This document shows positions 50,509-59,945 of a stretch of 64,000 nucleotides of DNA, in pieces. A program made the translations under genes and the position numbers. Numbering within the stretch: the stretch's first letter is position 1; each line of letters opens with the position of its first letter. The notes beneath the pieces were generated by a model that worked only from the letters and a program-made list of their open reading frames with translations, made no database searches and was not told the origin of the DNA. The DNA is from Salinibacterium sp. SWN167 (GTDB taxonomy: Bacteria > Actinomycetota > Actinomycetes > Actinomycetales > Microbacteriaceae), in assembly GCF_015864665.1 (NCBI RefSeq), contig NZ_JADYWU010000002.1, forward strand, positions 496,001 through 560,000, given 5' to 3'.

Positions 50509-50799
50509 TTAGCCGCGTGAGAGCGTTTCGAAAGAACGCACGTCGGCGGCTTCGCGGTGGCGCGGCAGGCGGATGGCGACGACCAGAGCCACGGCAATGC
50601 CGGCAAGCAGGCTTGCAACCCAGATCCAGCCGCCGTCAAAGGTCAAACCGACCCACACGAGGGCGACCCACACCGTTGCGGTAACCGCAGCACCGACAGC
50701 GGGCAGCAGCGCCGCACCGTACATGCCGCGCGACGGCAGCAGGTAGCGGATGATGGTTGCGAGCGACGCTCCGATGACGGTGACGAACAGCAGTTCCAC
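50509..50799 (-). CDS. Small membrane protein
   Basis: A 96-residue protein with three hydrophobic segments (LLFVTVIGASLATIIRYLL; ALLPAVGAAVTATVWVALVWVGL; IWVASLLAGIAVALVVAI) and a polar C-terminus RHREAADVRSFETLSRG. I recognise no family. It starts GTG at 50799, right after the DUF3107 gene (3-base gap), which implies translation coupling with it. It converges with the ferritin-like gene. Confidence 0.7.
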   Translation of the reverse strand: MELLFVTVIGASLATIIRYLLPSRGMYGAALLPAVGAAVTATVWVALVWVGLTFDGGWIWVASLLAGIAVALVVAIRLPRHREAADVRSFETLSRG

Positions 50800-50801
50800 T
50801 G

Positions 50802-51026
50802 TTAGGCCACGAATCCGATGCGGCGCGACTCTTCTTCGCCGAGTTCGACGTAGGAGACTGACGCGGTAGGAACGATGTAAAGCTTGCCCTTGGCGTCACG
50901 CAGGCTGACGTACTTGGCATCCGAGTTCAATGCCTCGGCGATGATGGTCTCGACCTCGCTCGACGACTGTGCCGACTCGAAGTTGATCTCACGGGGGCTG
51001 TTGTTGATACCGATGCTAATGTCCAC
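50802..51026 (-). CDS. DUF3107 protein (TB9.4-like)
   Basis: A 74-residue protein: VDISIGINNSPREINFESAQSSSEVETIIAEAL then DAKGKLYIVPTASVSYVELGEEESRRIGF. This is the DUF3107 family, restricted to actinobacteria and conserved near rhlE and adnAB, function unknown. The GTG at 51026 has TAATCT six bases upstream (leaderless). It is divergent from adnA and co-transcribed with the small membrane protein. Confidence 0.9.
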   Translation of the reverse strand: MDISIGINNSPREINFESAQSSSEVETIIAEALNSDAKYVSLRDAKGKLYIVPTASVSYVELGEEESRRIGFVA

Positions 51027-51032
51027 GACCCA

Positions 51033-51094
51033 AGATTACGACACAACGGGGCGCGATGAATATCACGTTCACTGTCAGCGCATCCCGATAGCGT
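51033..51094. promoter_or_regulatory. Divergent leaderless promoters of DUF3107 and adnA
   Basis: Minus strand: TAATCT (51033-51038), six bases before the GTG at 51026. Plus strand: TAGCGT (51089-51094), six bases before the ATG at 51101. Confidence 0.5.
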
Positions 51095-51100
51095 TGACGC

Positions 51101-54100
51101 ATGGTCACCTTGCCCTCTGAGCGTGCGGATGCCGCGGCTAACGCACCGCATACGCTCGACGATTCTCAGTGCGCTGTTGTCGACCTCGCCGACGGCATGA
51201 GCGCGGTTGTTGTTGGAGCGCCAGGCTCGGGCAAAACCGCAACTCTCGTGGAACTCGTGGCTGAGCGTGTGCACGCCCGCGGCTGGTCGCCCGAGCAGAT
51301 TGTGGTGCTCTCGGCAACCCGTCAGAGTGCGACGGCGCTGCGTGATCGTTTGGCAGCACGCATTGATGCGCCCACGCTGGGGCCGATGGCGCGAACCGCG
51401 AACTCTCTTGCGTTCGAAGTGATCCGCGAGGCCGCTGCTGTTGCCGGAGAAGGCCCGCCAACACTGCTCACAGGCGCTGAGCAAGACCAAATCATTTCTG
51501 ACCTACTGGCGGGCGAAATCGCTGACGGCACGGGCGCGCCGTGGCCGGCCCACCTCGATCCGGAGGTTCGCCGCCTGCGCGGGTTCCGCACGGAGTTGCG
51601 AGATCTCATGATGCGCTGTGTCGAGTTTGGGGTCACTCCCGCTGACTTGGCGGCGCTCGGCGAACGCACCGATCGGCCGGAATGGGTGGCGGCATCCGCC
51701 TTCATTGCGGTGTATGACCAAGTGAAGGCCAGCTATCGCGATCGGCATTTTGATGCGAGTGAGCTGCTGGCTGAGGCCGCTGGGCTGATTGCGGGTGGGC
51801 ACTATGCGGCGATCGATCGGCTGCGGTTGGTCGTGGTCGACGACGCCCACGAGCTCACCGAGGCCACGATTTCTCTCGTGCGGGCACTCGCCAGTCGCGG
51901 CATTACGATCATCGGTTTTGGCGATCCTGACCTCACCACGGGGTCGTTCCGGGGCGCTCAGCCTGCCGTGCTGTCGCAGTGGGCGACGCGGCTCGGGCTG
52001 GAGAACTGCGAATCGTTGTTTTTGTCGTCGGTGCATCGGCACAGTGCCGAGCTGCGTCAGACGGTGACCAACCTCACCCAGCGCATCGGTGTTGCAGGGC
52101 TCATCGAACAGCGCAAGTCGCCGGCGGTCGCCACAGCGCCGTCGAGCATCCACAGTTTTCAGCTGTCGACACCGGCCGAAGAGGTTGCGTTCATTGCGCG
52201 CCATTTACGCGAGAAGCATGTGCTCGAGTCGGTGCCGTGGTCGCGCATGGCCGTCATTGTGCGCACCGGTTCGCTGATTCCATCGCTGGCCCGGCAGTTG
52301 CGCACCCTCGAAGTGGTGACCAGCGTGTCGAGTGCGCGCAGTGCCGTGCGCGACGAGTTCAGTGTCAACGGCTTGATCGTCTTGCTTGAGCTGGCATTGA
52401 AACGTCGCCCGCTGGATGCCGCAGCAGCCGTCGAACTGCTGTGTAGTTCCGTTGGCGGTTTCGACACCGTCTCGCTGCGGCGGCTCAAGGCTGCGCTGCG
52501 TCACGAAGCGCTCGGTGCCGAAATTTACGACTCGGCCGACGAACTCATTGCGCAAGCGCTGGCCGCCCCGGCAGGGTTCGTCACGATCGATAATCGCGTC
52601 GCCCGGCAGGCCGCAGCGGTCGCCAAGAACCTTCACGAAACCGCTGCTGCGGGGGCCGCAGGCGACACCATCGAAGAACTGCTGTGGGGCGCGTGGCAGC
52701 GCAGCGGGCTTGCCGATCGCTGGTTCGAGCAAGCTCTCGGAGCCGGCGTTGTCGCCGAGGAAGCCAACCGTCACCTCGATGCCGTGGTTGCCCTGTTCTC
52801 CTCGGCCAAGCGTTTTGTGGAACGTCGACCGGATGCCCCCGCCAACGTTTTTCTCAACGAATGGCTCTCGGCCGACGTCGCGGAAGACACCCTCGCCGCG
52901 CGCTCGATTGTTGACTCGGTCACGGTCGGAACGCCCGCATCCGTCATCGGCCAAGAGTTCGATGTCGTGGTGGTTGCCGGTATGCAAGAGAACGTGTGGC
53001 CGAACCTCCGCGTGCGCGGTTCGCTGCTCGGTGCCCACGACCTGCCCCGTGTGCTGGCGGGGGAGAAGCTCGCGGTTGCCGACCGTCGCCGCGAAGTGCT
53101 CCACGACGAATTGCGGATGTTCGCCCAGGCCGTGTCGCGGGCAACGAGCGAAGTAATCGTGACTGCCGTGGCCGGTGATGACAACATGCCGTCCCCATTC
53201 TTGACGCTCATTCCTGAGCCGGATGAGCCCGTGCGTTCGCGCCCGCCGCTCAGCCTGCGCGGTCTCGTGGGCGTGCTGCGCCGCGAGCTGACCACGGGCG
53301 CTCAGCCGGAGGCCGCTGCCGCGTCGCTGGCACGACTCGCCGGCGAGAGCGTTCCCGGTGCCGATCCGCGCTCCTGGTACGGGCTTCGCACGCCAAGCAC
53401 CACCGCGCCGCTTGTCGACCTCACCGAACCGGATGCCGAAGTGCGGGTGTCTCCCTCGCGCATGGAATCGTTCGAGACCTGCCCCCTGCACTGGGCGATC
53501 GACCAGCTGGGTGGCTCCACGACCAATGTGGCTTCCAACCTTGGTTCGCTCATCCACGGTGTTGCTGAAACGGCCACTGATTTCAGCGCCGATGCGCTCT
53601 ACAAGGCGGTGGAGGAACGCTGGGGCGAGATGACCTTCGAGGCCTCGTGGCAATCGGAGGCTGAGAAGCTGCGCGCCCGCACACTGACTCAACACTTAGC
53701 CGCCTACTTGCGCGACTTCGCCGCTGACGGGGGAGAACTCATCAGCAACGAGATGGGCTTCGTGCTTCCTCTCGAACAGGCCAGACTGAGCGGAAAAATT
53801 GACCGCGTCGAAATGTATGGCGGCACCACCGCCGTGATCGTCGACCTCAAGACCGGCAAGAACGAGCCATCCAGCGACAAGGCTGTTGCCGATCATCCGC
53901 AGCTCGCCGCCTACCAACTCGCCTTCGCTTCTGGTGCCATTGAGGGTGTGCCCGAAGGCCTCGTCAATGGGGGAGCGAAGCTCGTGGTGCTCTCGCCGTC
54001 GGCCAAGACCCGCGACTATGACGCCCCCAAGCAACAACCGATGAACGACGAGGAGCTCGAACTGTTCCGACAGCGCGTAATTGAGGATGCCCGCGGAATG

Positions 54101-54202
54101 GCCGGCAGCGTATTCGTAGCCAGGGTCAGCAGCCACTGCACCGATCCGTGGAGCTTCGGCAACTGCCGCATCCACGTTGTGCCGGCGGTGAGTGCCCGAT
54201 GA
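51101..54202 (+). CDS. adnA: AdnA-like helicase-nuclease subunit
   Basis: A 1033-residue protein with a UvrD/Rep-type motor (Walker A GAPGSGKT at 39-46) and a C-terminal RecB-family nuclease domain (D901, and D915-L-K917 in VDLKTGK). AdnAB is the actinobacterial motor nuclease that resects double-strand breaks. Motif II is DDAH at 247-250 rather than DExQ, so the ATPase is probably weak, as expected for the AdnA-type subunit; the next gene has a canonical motif. Cysteines near both ends of the nuclease part (ETCPLHW; HCTD...NCRIH) could support an Fe-S or structural role. ATG leaderless after TAGCGT; its stop overlaps adnB (ATGA). Confidence 0.88.
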   Translation: MVTLPSERADAAANAPHTLDDSQCAVVDLADGMSAVVVGAPGSGKTATLVELVAERVHARGWSPEQIVVLSATRQSATALRDRLAARIDAPTLGPMARTANSLAFEVIREAAAVAGEGPPTLLTGAEQDQIISDLLAGEIADGTGAPWPAHLDPEVRRLRGFRTELRDLMMRCVEFGVTPADLAALGERTDRPEWVAASAFIAVYDQVKASYRDRHFDASELLAEAAGLIAGGHYAAIDRLRLVVVDDAHELTEATISLVRALASRGITIIGFGDPDLTTGSFRGAQPAVLSQWATRLGLENCESLFLSSVHRHSAELRQTVTNLTQRIGVAGLIEQRKSPAVATAPSSIHSFQLSTPAEEVAFIARHLREKHVLESVPWSRMAVIVRTGSLIPSLARQLRTLEVVTSVSSARSAVRDEFSVNGLIVLLELALKRRPLDAAAAVELLCSSVGGFDTVSLRRLKAALRHEALGAEIYDSADELIAQALAAPAGFVTIDNRVARQAAAVAKNLHETAAAGAAGDTIEELLWGAWQRSGLADRWFEQALGAGVVAEEANRHLDAVVALFSSAKRFVERRPDAPANVFLNEWLSADVAEDTLAARSIVDSVTVGTPASVIGQEFDVVVVAGMQENVWPNLRVRGSLLGAHDLPRVLAGEKLAVADRRREVLHDELRMFAQAVSRATSEVIVTAVAGDDNMPSPFLTLIPEPDEPVRSRPPLSLRGLVGVLRRELTTGAQPEAAAASLARLAGESVPGADPRSWYGLRTPSTTAPLVDLTEPDAEVRVSPSRMESFETCPLHWAIDQLGGSTTNVASNLGSLIHGVAETATDFSADALYKAVEERWGEMTFEASWQSEAEKLRARTLTQHLAAYLRDFAADGGELISNEMGFVLPLEQARLSGKIDRVEMYGGTTAVIVDLKTGKNEPSSDKAVADHPQLAAYQLAFASGAIEGVPEGLVNGGAKLVVLSPSAKTRDYDAPKQQPMNDEELELFRQRVIEDARGMAGSVFVARVSSHCTDPWSFGNCRIHVVPAVSAR

Positions 54203-57200
54203 TCTCTTCTGTCGACCTCGCCGGTCTCATGGGCATCCACGCTCCCACCGAACAGCAACGTGTCGTGATTGAGGCACCCTTGAGCCCCGCCCTCGTCGTC
54301 GCCGGCGCGGGCAGCGGCAAGACCGACACGATGGCCAGCCGCGTCGTGTGGCTCGTCGCCAACAACTTGGTGAGCCCCGACCAAATTCTCGGGCTCACCT
54401 TCACACGAAAAGCCGCGGGTTCGCTCAGCAAGCGCGTGAGCGAACGAATTGCGATCCTGCGCGACGTGCAAAGTGCCCACCCCGAACGCTTTGTGGCGAC
54501 CCCCGAAACGGCATCAATCGAGTTCGATCAACCCACCATCTCGACCTACAACTCCTTTGCCAGCGCACTCTTCACCGAGAACGCGCTCCTCATCGGTCGC
54601 GAACCCGAATCGACTCTCCTCAACGATCCATCATCGTGGCAACTGGCCCGCAAGCTTGTGGTGTCGAGCACGGATGAACGGCTCATCGGCCTCGAAAAGT
54701 CGATCAGTGCGCTCACAGAAGCCGTTCTCGACCTCAGCCATGCGCTCAGTGACAACGTGGCTAGCGCCGAAGATGTTGCTGCCTACGCGCAACGCTTCAC
54801 TCAGATTTCCGAGCTTCCCTACGCTGAGACCGCCCGCAAGAAAACCCCCTACGCCTCGGTTATCGATGCGGTGAAAGAGGTCGGTTCGCTCGCGCCGTTG
54901 CTCACTCTGGCCGTTCAGTATGCCCAGCAGAAGCGGGCGCAGGGGCTCCTCGAGTTCAGCGACCAAGTTGCCCTCGCCCTCGAAGTAGCCGAGCGCTCGA
55001 GCGATGTTGTCGCGCACTATCAAGACCGCTACCGGGTCGTTCTGCTTGACGAATACCAAGACACCAGTGTCGTTCAAACCCGGCTGCTTGCACGCCTCTT
55101 TGGTAACCATTCGGTCATGGCGGTCGGCGACCCACACCAGTCAATTTATGGCTGGCGTGGAGCCAGCGCAGCTAACCTCGCTCGCTTCAGCCGCGACTTC
55201 ACCGACAAGGCTGATGCGCAATATTTCGCGCTGTCTACGAGTTGGCGCAATGCCACGACTGTGCTCGACGCCGCCAACGTGATCGTCGAACCGCTCAGCG
55301 CACGCTCACCCGTGCGCGTCGAATCGCTCGGTGCTCGGCCCGACGCCCCCGCTGGATCGGTCGATACGTTTTATTTCGAACACATTGATGAAGAAGCTCA
55401 CGGCGTCGCGAAGTGGTTTGCCCGTGCCCTGGCGCCGCAGGCGTGGAACCGCTACAACCCCGATCCTAACGCTGAGGCTCCCACCCCGCCGACCGCCGCC
55501 ATCCTGTTCCGCCGTCGCAGCGACATGGAGCGTTTCGCCACCGCCCTCGGCGCAGAAGACGTTCCGTACCACGTGCTCGGCATCGGCGGACTGCTCTCGA
55601 CCCCCGAAATCGTTGACCTCGTGAGCGCGCTCACCGTGATCCACGACCCCACCGCCGGCTCTGAACTCATTCGGCTGCTGTCGGGCGCGCGCTGGTCCAT
55701 CGGCCCGCGCGATCTTCAAGAGCTCGCATCACTCTCGCGCTGGTTGCTGAGCCGCTCAGTCACGCAGCAGGAGCTGAGCGCCGAAGTGCGCCAGCGGATG
55801 CGGGACTCCGTCGCCGTCGATGATTCGGCATCCATTGTGGATGCTCTCGACTTCGTGGGCGAGGCTCCCGCAAGTCATTCGCAGCTCAAGGGTTTCAGCG
55901 AAGAAGGCCTGTCTCGGCTCAAGGATGCCGCCAAGCAGTTGGCGTTCTTCCGCTCCCGAGCCGGGCTTGAGCTTGGCGACCTCGTGCGCTTGCTTGAGCA
56001 AGAACTGCTCCTCGACATCGAAGTGGTGGCGAGCCGTCCGCAAGCCCACGGGATGGCGAACCTGTATGCCTTCCACGATGAGCTTGCGGGCTTCTTGGCC
56101 AGCGATGACCAAGCGAACCTCGGTAGTTTCTTGTCGTGGCTGCGTCGAGCCACGCAGCAAGACATGATGGGCCCGCGCAGCGACGATGCCGAAGCCGGCA
56201 CAGTGCAATTGCTCACGATTCACGCGTCCAAGGGCCTGGAATGGGATCTGGTAGCGGTGCCCCGCCTCGTAAACGGCGAAGTGCCGGCGACCTCACGCGA
56301 GGGCAAAGGGTGGGTTAGTTTTGGCAAGCTGCCCTTCGCGTTCCGCGGTGATGCTGGAGAGCTCCCCGAACTCGAATGGGAGAACGCGCACTATCAATCC
56401 GAGTTCGATGGTTCCCTCAAAGAATTCAAAACAGCCCTCGCTGAGCGGCACCAGGCCGAAGAACGACGCCTTGGCTACGTGGCGATCACTCGTGCTCGCG
56501 ACAATCTTTTGCTGACCGGCTCATTCTGGTCGAGCCGCAGCAAGCCCCAAGCGCCCAGTATTTTCTTGCAAGAACTTGAAGAGCGCGGGCTCATCGAAGA
56601 GCTTCCCGCTGACCCGGTCAACGACGAGAACCCCACTCTCAACGACGTCGTCGACCCGCTCTGGCCGTTCGACCCCCTCGGCAACCGCCGCACGAGCGTT
56701 GAAACAGCGGCCCACCTCGTTGCCACCGCTGATCCGGGGGCCGATGGTCTCTGGTCACACGAAATCGACCTGCTGCTCGCCGAGCGCAGTCGTGCCGCGA
56801 GCGAAGCCCGCCGCACTCCACTGCCGCAGCGCATCCCCGCCTCCCGTTTCAAGGACTACATCGCCGACCCCGAAGCCGTCGCGCTCTCGCTCCGTCGACC
56901 GATGCCCGAGAAGCCCTACCGAGCGACGCGCCTCGGCACCCAGTTTCACGAATGGGTCGAATCACGTTTCGGCTCTACGTCATCCACCGAAACACTTGAC
57001 GCTTTCGCTCTCGAGATCGACGGCACCGACTTTGATGGCTTCGATGGTGAGAATGCGGCGGATGTCGAAAAGCTCGCCGAGCTGCAAGCGACCTTCGAGC
57101 GTTCGGCGTGGGCCACGCGCAAACCCGTCGACGTGGAGATCGAGATCCACGTCCCCTTCGGCGACCGCGTCGTTATCTGCAAGATCGACGCCGTATATAC

Positions 57201-57465
57201 CGATGGCGATCGCTTCGAGATTGTCGACTGGAAAACGGGGCGAGCCCCACGCGATGCGGCCGACCTCGAAGCGAAGCAACTGCAGCTCGCCCTGTACCGG
57301 CTCGCCTATGCGCAGTGGAAGGGCGTGCCGCCCGAGAACATCGATGCGGCGTTCTACTTCGTCGCTGACGACACCGTGATTCGCCCTGAACACATCTTCG
57401 ACGAGGCCGAACTGCGTGAAGCCTGGGCCAAGTCTGTCGGTGCCGCCGCGAGCTTCGGTGGCTAG
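54199..57465 (+). CDS. adnB: AdnB-like helicase-nuclease subunit
   Basis: A 1088-residue UvrD-type helicase with a C-terminal RecB-like nuclease. Walker A GAGSGKT at 36-42 and motif II DEYQ at 284-287 are canonical, which fits the lead ATPase subunit of AdnAB. Other motifs are FTRKAAGSL, DPHQSIYGWRGA, SKGLEWDLVAVPR and VAITRARDNLLLTG. The nuclease site is D997 and D1010-W-K1012 (VDWKTGR). The ATG at 54199 overlaps the adnA stop (ATGA), so the two subunits should be made in equal numbers. The function is end resection of broken DNA. A duplicated 29-bp unit spans its stop. Confidence 0.9.
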   Translation: MISSVDLAGLMGIHAPTEQQRVVIEAPLSPALVVAGAGSGKTDTMASRVVWLVANNLVSPDQILGLTFTRKAAGSLSKRVSERIAILRDVQSAHPERFVATPETASIEFDQPTISTYNSFASALFTENALLIGREPESTLLNDPSSWQLARKLVVSSTDERLIGLEKSISALTEAVLDLSHALSDNVASAEDVAAYAQRFTQISELPYAETARKKTPYASVIDAVKEVGSLAPLLTLAVQYAQQKRAQGLLEFSDQVALALEVAERSSDVVAHYQDRYRVVLLDEYQDTSVVQTRLLARLFGNHSVMAVGDPHQSIYGWRGASAANLARFSRDFTDKADAQYFALSTSWRNATTVLDAANVIVEPLSARSPVRVESLGARPDAPAGSVDTFYFEHIDEEAHGVAKWFARALAPQAWNRYNPDPNAEAPTPPTAAILFRRRSDMERFATALGAEDVPYHVLGIGGLLSTPEIVDLVSALTVIHDPTAGSELIRLLSGARWSIGPRDLQELASLSRWLLSRSVTQQELSAEVRQRMRDSVAVDDSASIVDALDFVGEAPASHSQLKGFSEEGLSRLKDAAKQLAFFRSRAGLELGDLVRLLEQELLLDIEVVASRPQAHGMANLYAFHDELAGFLASDDQANLGSFLSWLRRATQQDMMGPRSDDAEAGTVQLLTIHASKGLEWDLVAVPRLVNGEVPATSREGKGWVSFGKLPFAFRGDAGELPELEWENAHYQSEFDGSLKEFKTALAERHQAEERRLGYVAITRARDNLLLTGSFWSSRSKPQAPSIFLQELEERGLIEELPADPVNDENPTLNDVVDPLWPFDPLGNRRTSVETAAHLVATADPGADGLWSHEIDLLLAERSRAASEARRTPLPQRIPASRFKDYIADPEAVALSLRRPMPEKPYRATRLGTQFHEWVESRFGSTSSTETLDAFALEIDGTDFDGFDGENAADVEKLAELQATFERSAWATRKPVDVEIEIHVPFGDRVVICKIDAVYTDGDRFEIVDWKTGRAPRDAADLEAKQLQLALYRLAYAQWKGVPPENIDAAFYFVADDTVIRPEHIFDEAELREAWAKSVGAAASFGG

Positions 57466-57532
57466 GCCAGCCGCCGGCTGAGCCACCCGGCGGCGCAGTC
57501 TTCCGGTGGCTAAGCCAACCGCTGGCTAAGCC
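57456..57532. repeat. Duplicated 29-bp unit at the adnB 3' end
   Basis: Two copies (57456-57484 and 57504-57532) share 25 of 29 bases. Each begins CGGTGGCTAGGCC / CGGTGGCTAAGCC and can form a GGCT-AGCC hairpin. Copy 1 carries the adnB stop codon and copy 2 carries the stop of the LysR gene, so a local duplication joined the two convergent ends. Confidence 0.6.
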
Positions 57533-58380
57533 CGCCGCTGCACCGGCCGGCTAAGAATGGCTGTGCTGAGCGCCTCGATTGGTTCGCGCGCCGCCATCGG
57601 ATTGTCGAGCAACACGAAGTCGACATCGCCTAGCTCGGGCAAGTCGAAGGATGCGGGCACTTGGGCCAAATCGGGCGGGATGAGCGACTGCGGAAACACC
57701 GCGATACCGATCCCTGCGCGCACCGCGGCAAGAGCTCCATTCACTTCCTTCACGTTGCACGTGATGCGCCAGGTTCGTCCGACAGCCTCAAGCGCACGCA
57801 TCGCGTACGCGCGGCCCAAACTCGGGGCTTGGTAGGCGATGAGCGGAACCGGCGCCCCCGATTCAACGGTCATGCTTTTATGGCCCAGCCACACCATCCG
57901 GTCTCGGCGCACCAAGCGCCCACCTTCGGCACCGGCGTCTTGTTTGACGAAAACCAGATCGAGTTGGCCAGCCTGAAGGCGGCGCACGAGATTGCCGCTC
58001 TGGCTCACGGTGAGTTCGAGATTGATGTGCGGGTAGAGCTGCCGAAAGTCACGCAGGATGCGCGGCAACTGGGTAAGGGCAAGGTCATCTGCTGATCCGA
58101 ACCGAAGCCGCCCGCGCATCGCAGAGCCGGTGAAGTACTTCACTGCTTGGTCTTCTGCCGCAAGAATTGCTCGCGCAAACCCGAGCATCGCTTCGCCGTT
58201 GTCGGTGAGCGAGACGGTGCGAGTGTCGCGCAGCACGAGTATGCGGCCTGCCGCAGCTTCGAGCTTGCGGATGTGTTGGCTAATCGTCGGCTGGCTGAGC
58301 TCAAGGGTGCGGGCGGCCTCCGTGAAACTGCGGGTGTCTGCGACAGCGACGAAAGATTTCAGGACGACAGGATCAAACAC
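57526..58380 (-). CDS. LysR-family transcriptional regulator
   Basis: A 284-residue LysR protein. The DNA-binding domain is at about 3-60 (SFVAVADTRSFTEAARTLELSQPTISQHIRKLE), followed by a linker helix and the effector domain. The GTG at 58380 is in the intergenic with the MFS gene, where a palindrome lies, so this pair is the likely regulator-target. The gene is not obviously related to adnAB, into whose neighbourhood it is inserted. Confidence 0.9.
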   Translation of the reverse strand: MFDPVVLKSFVAVADTRSFTEAARTLELSQPTISQHIRKLEAAAGRILVLRDTRTVSLTDNGEAMLGFARAILAAEDQAVKYFTGSAMRGRLRFGSADDLALTQLPRILRDFRQLYPHINLELTVSQSGNLVRRLQAGQLDLVFVKQDAGAEGGRLVRRDRMVWLGHKSMTVESGAPVPLIAYQAPSLGRAYAMRALEAVGRTWRITCNVKEVNGALAAVRAGIGIAVFPQSLIPPDLAQVPASFDLPELGDVDFVLLDNPMAAREPIEALSTAILSRPVQRRA

Positions 58381-58388
58381 AATGCCTC

Positions 58389-58403
58389 ATTACGAAACGT
58401 AAT
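58389..58403. promoter_or_regulatory. Palindrome ATTACG-AAA-CGTAAT, candidate LysR operator
   Basis: A perfect 6+3+6 palindrome nine bases before the lysR start codon and 58 bases before the MFS start. It fits the T-N11-A LysR layout. The LysR protein encoded beside it probably binds here and controls both genes. Confidence 0.5.
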
Positions 58404-58448
58404 CGAATTTATAGCGTTGATTATGCCGTGAAATGAGTGACGAGACAA

Positions 58449-58454
58449 TACGCT
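58449..58454 (+). promoter_or_regulatory. -10 hexamer TACGCT, leaderless promoter of the MFS gene
   Basis: TACGCT is followed by seven bases and the GTG at 58462. No ribosome-binding site is visible. Confidence 0.5.
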
Positions 58455-58461
58455 TGAGCGT

Positions 58462-59919
58462 GTGAGTATGCCATCTGAGACGTCGCCGGCGACAGTGCCT
58501 ATCTCGGCGGTCATGCAGCGGCCGCTCTGGCGCGATACCTTCAGTTCTCTTCGGCTGCACAACTACCGTCTCTATGTCATCGCGCAGTTCATTGCGTACA
58601 CAGCGGCGTGGGTGCAGCGCATCGCCGTCGACTGGCTCGTTCTGGAACTCACCGGCAACGTCGCGCTCGTTGGCCTGACGATCGCCATCCAGTTCACGCC
58701 GACCATCATCCTCGGCGCCTATGCGGGGGTTATTGCCGACCGCTTCGACAAGCGGGCGACTCTGATGGTCGCGCAGTCCATCATCGGTACGCTCAGTCTT
58801 GCGCTGGCCATCGTCACGATCATGGGAGTGGCCCAGCTCTGGCTCGTGTATCTGCTCGTGCTGCTGATGGGCATCATCCAAGTCTTCGACAACCCCGCTC
58901 GTGCGGTGTTCGTCAACGAACTCGTCGGACCGCGCCATTTGCGCAATGCCATCAGCCTCAACGCGTCGATTTTCCACTCGGGCGCGTTTCTCGGGCCTGC
59001 CCTGAGCGGCGCGCTGATCGTCGCCGCCGGCTCGGGCTGGGCAATCGGTATCAACGCTGTTGCGGTTGTAATCGGCGTGATCATCTTGGCGTCCATGCGC
59101 AAGAACGAACTACTGATCGCCCCTCGCGCACCCGAATCGAAGGGCCAGATTCGCGAAGCGATTCGCTACATTCGGGCTAAACCCACGCTGTTCTGGACGA
59201 TGGTGATGGTCTTCGTTGTTGCCGTGTTCGGGATGCCGATGCCCACGCTCCTCGCTGCCATGGCCAACACCGTCTATGACACCGGCGCCAGCGGTTACGG
59301 CCTGTACAACTCATTGGCCGCGATCGGTGCCTTGCTTGGAGCCCTTGCCTCTGCTCGTCGCGCGAGTCTCCGCCTGCGCACGATCATCTTTGGCGCGGTG
59401 CTCTACGGTGCCATGATGATGCTCGCCGGCGTCGTGCCCATTTATGGCATGTTCTTGGGGGTGCTGATCGGTATCGGCCTCAGTCGACTCCTGCTCATGA
59501 CGGCCGCTGAAACGATGGTGCAACTGTCATCCAACCTCGTGATCCGCGGCCGCGTTATGGCCTTCTGGGTCATGGTGATTCTCGGCGGTCAGGCTGTCGG
59601 CGGTCCGCTCATGGGAACCATCGCGGAACTCTGGGGCGCCAAGCTTGCCTTCGTTATCGCCGGTGGCGTGCCCGCCGCAGTAGCGATCGGTATTGCCATC
59701 GTGCTCGCGCGCTCCGGTCGCCTCACGGTAAAAGTGGCACCGCGCCGAGCCGGTCGGTGGGTGGCCATCGTGCCGAAGCATCAGTCGCGCGCGATCACCG
59801 AGCCCATCACCATCGTGGATGCCGCAGCAATGCAACCGGAACCGCGCGGAATGCGATTGCGAAAGCTGCGCTCGTCCTTGCTGCGCTCGTCAGCGAAGAG
59901 ACGCCGGGAACGCAAGTAG
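58462..59919 (+). CDS. MFS transporter, drug-efflux-like (enterobactin exporter EntS-like type)
   Basis: A 485-residue MFS transporter with twelve membrane segments: FSSLRLHNYRLYVIAQFIAYTAAWVQRIAVDWLVLELTGN is the N-terminal hallmark of the EntS/MFS_3 group, followed by IADRFDKRATLMVAQ (MFS motif A) and the NPARAVFVNELVGP block. The C-terminal tail (residues about 445-485) is very basic. Probably an exporter; substrates unknown. Leaderless GTG (58462) with a TACGCT hexamer; the divergent LysR gene and palindrome suggest regulation. Confidence 0.9.
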   Translation: MSMPSETSPATVPISAVMQRPLWRDTFSSLRLHNYRLYVIAQFIAYTAAWVQRIAVDWLVLELTGNVALVGLTIAIQFTPTIILGAYAGVIADRFDKRATLMVAQSIIGTLSLALAIVTIMGVAQLWLVYLLVLLMGIIQVFDNPARAVFVNELVGPRHLRNAISLNASIFHSGAFLGPALSGALIVAAGSGWAIGINAVAVVIGVIILASMRKNELLIAPRAPESKGQIREAIRYIRAKPTLFWTMVMVFVVAVFGMPMPTLLAAMANTVYDTGASGYGLYNSLAAIGALLGALASARRASLRLRTIIFGAVLYGAMMMLAGVVPIYGMFLGVLIGIGLSRLLLMTAAETMVQLSSNLVIRGRVMAFWVMVILGGQAVGGPLMGTIAELWGAKLAFVIAGGVPAAVAIGIAIVLARSGRLTVKVAPRRAGRWVAIVPKHQSRAITEPITIVDAAAMQPEPRGMRLRKLRSSLLRSSAKRRRERK

Positions 59920-59945
59920 CGAGCAGGCGCGGTCAGCAGAGGAAA

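Noticed and set aside
52205-53695. A 496-residue open frame antisense to adnA
   Set aside because: adnA carries clear helicase and nuclease motifs on the plus strand. The antisense frame shows no domain and no start signals.
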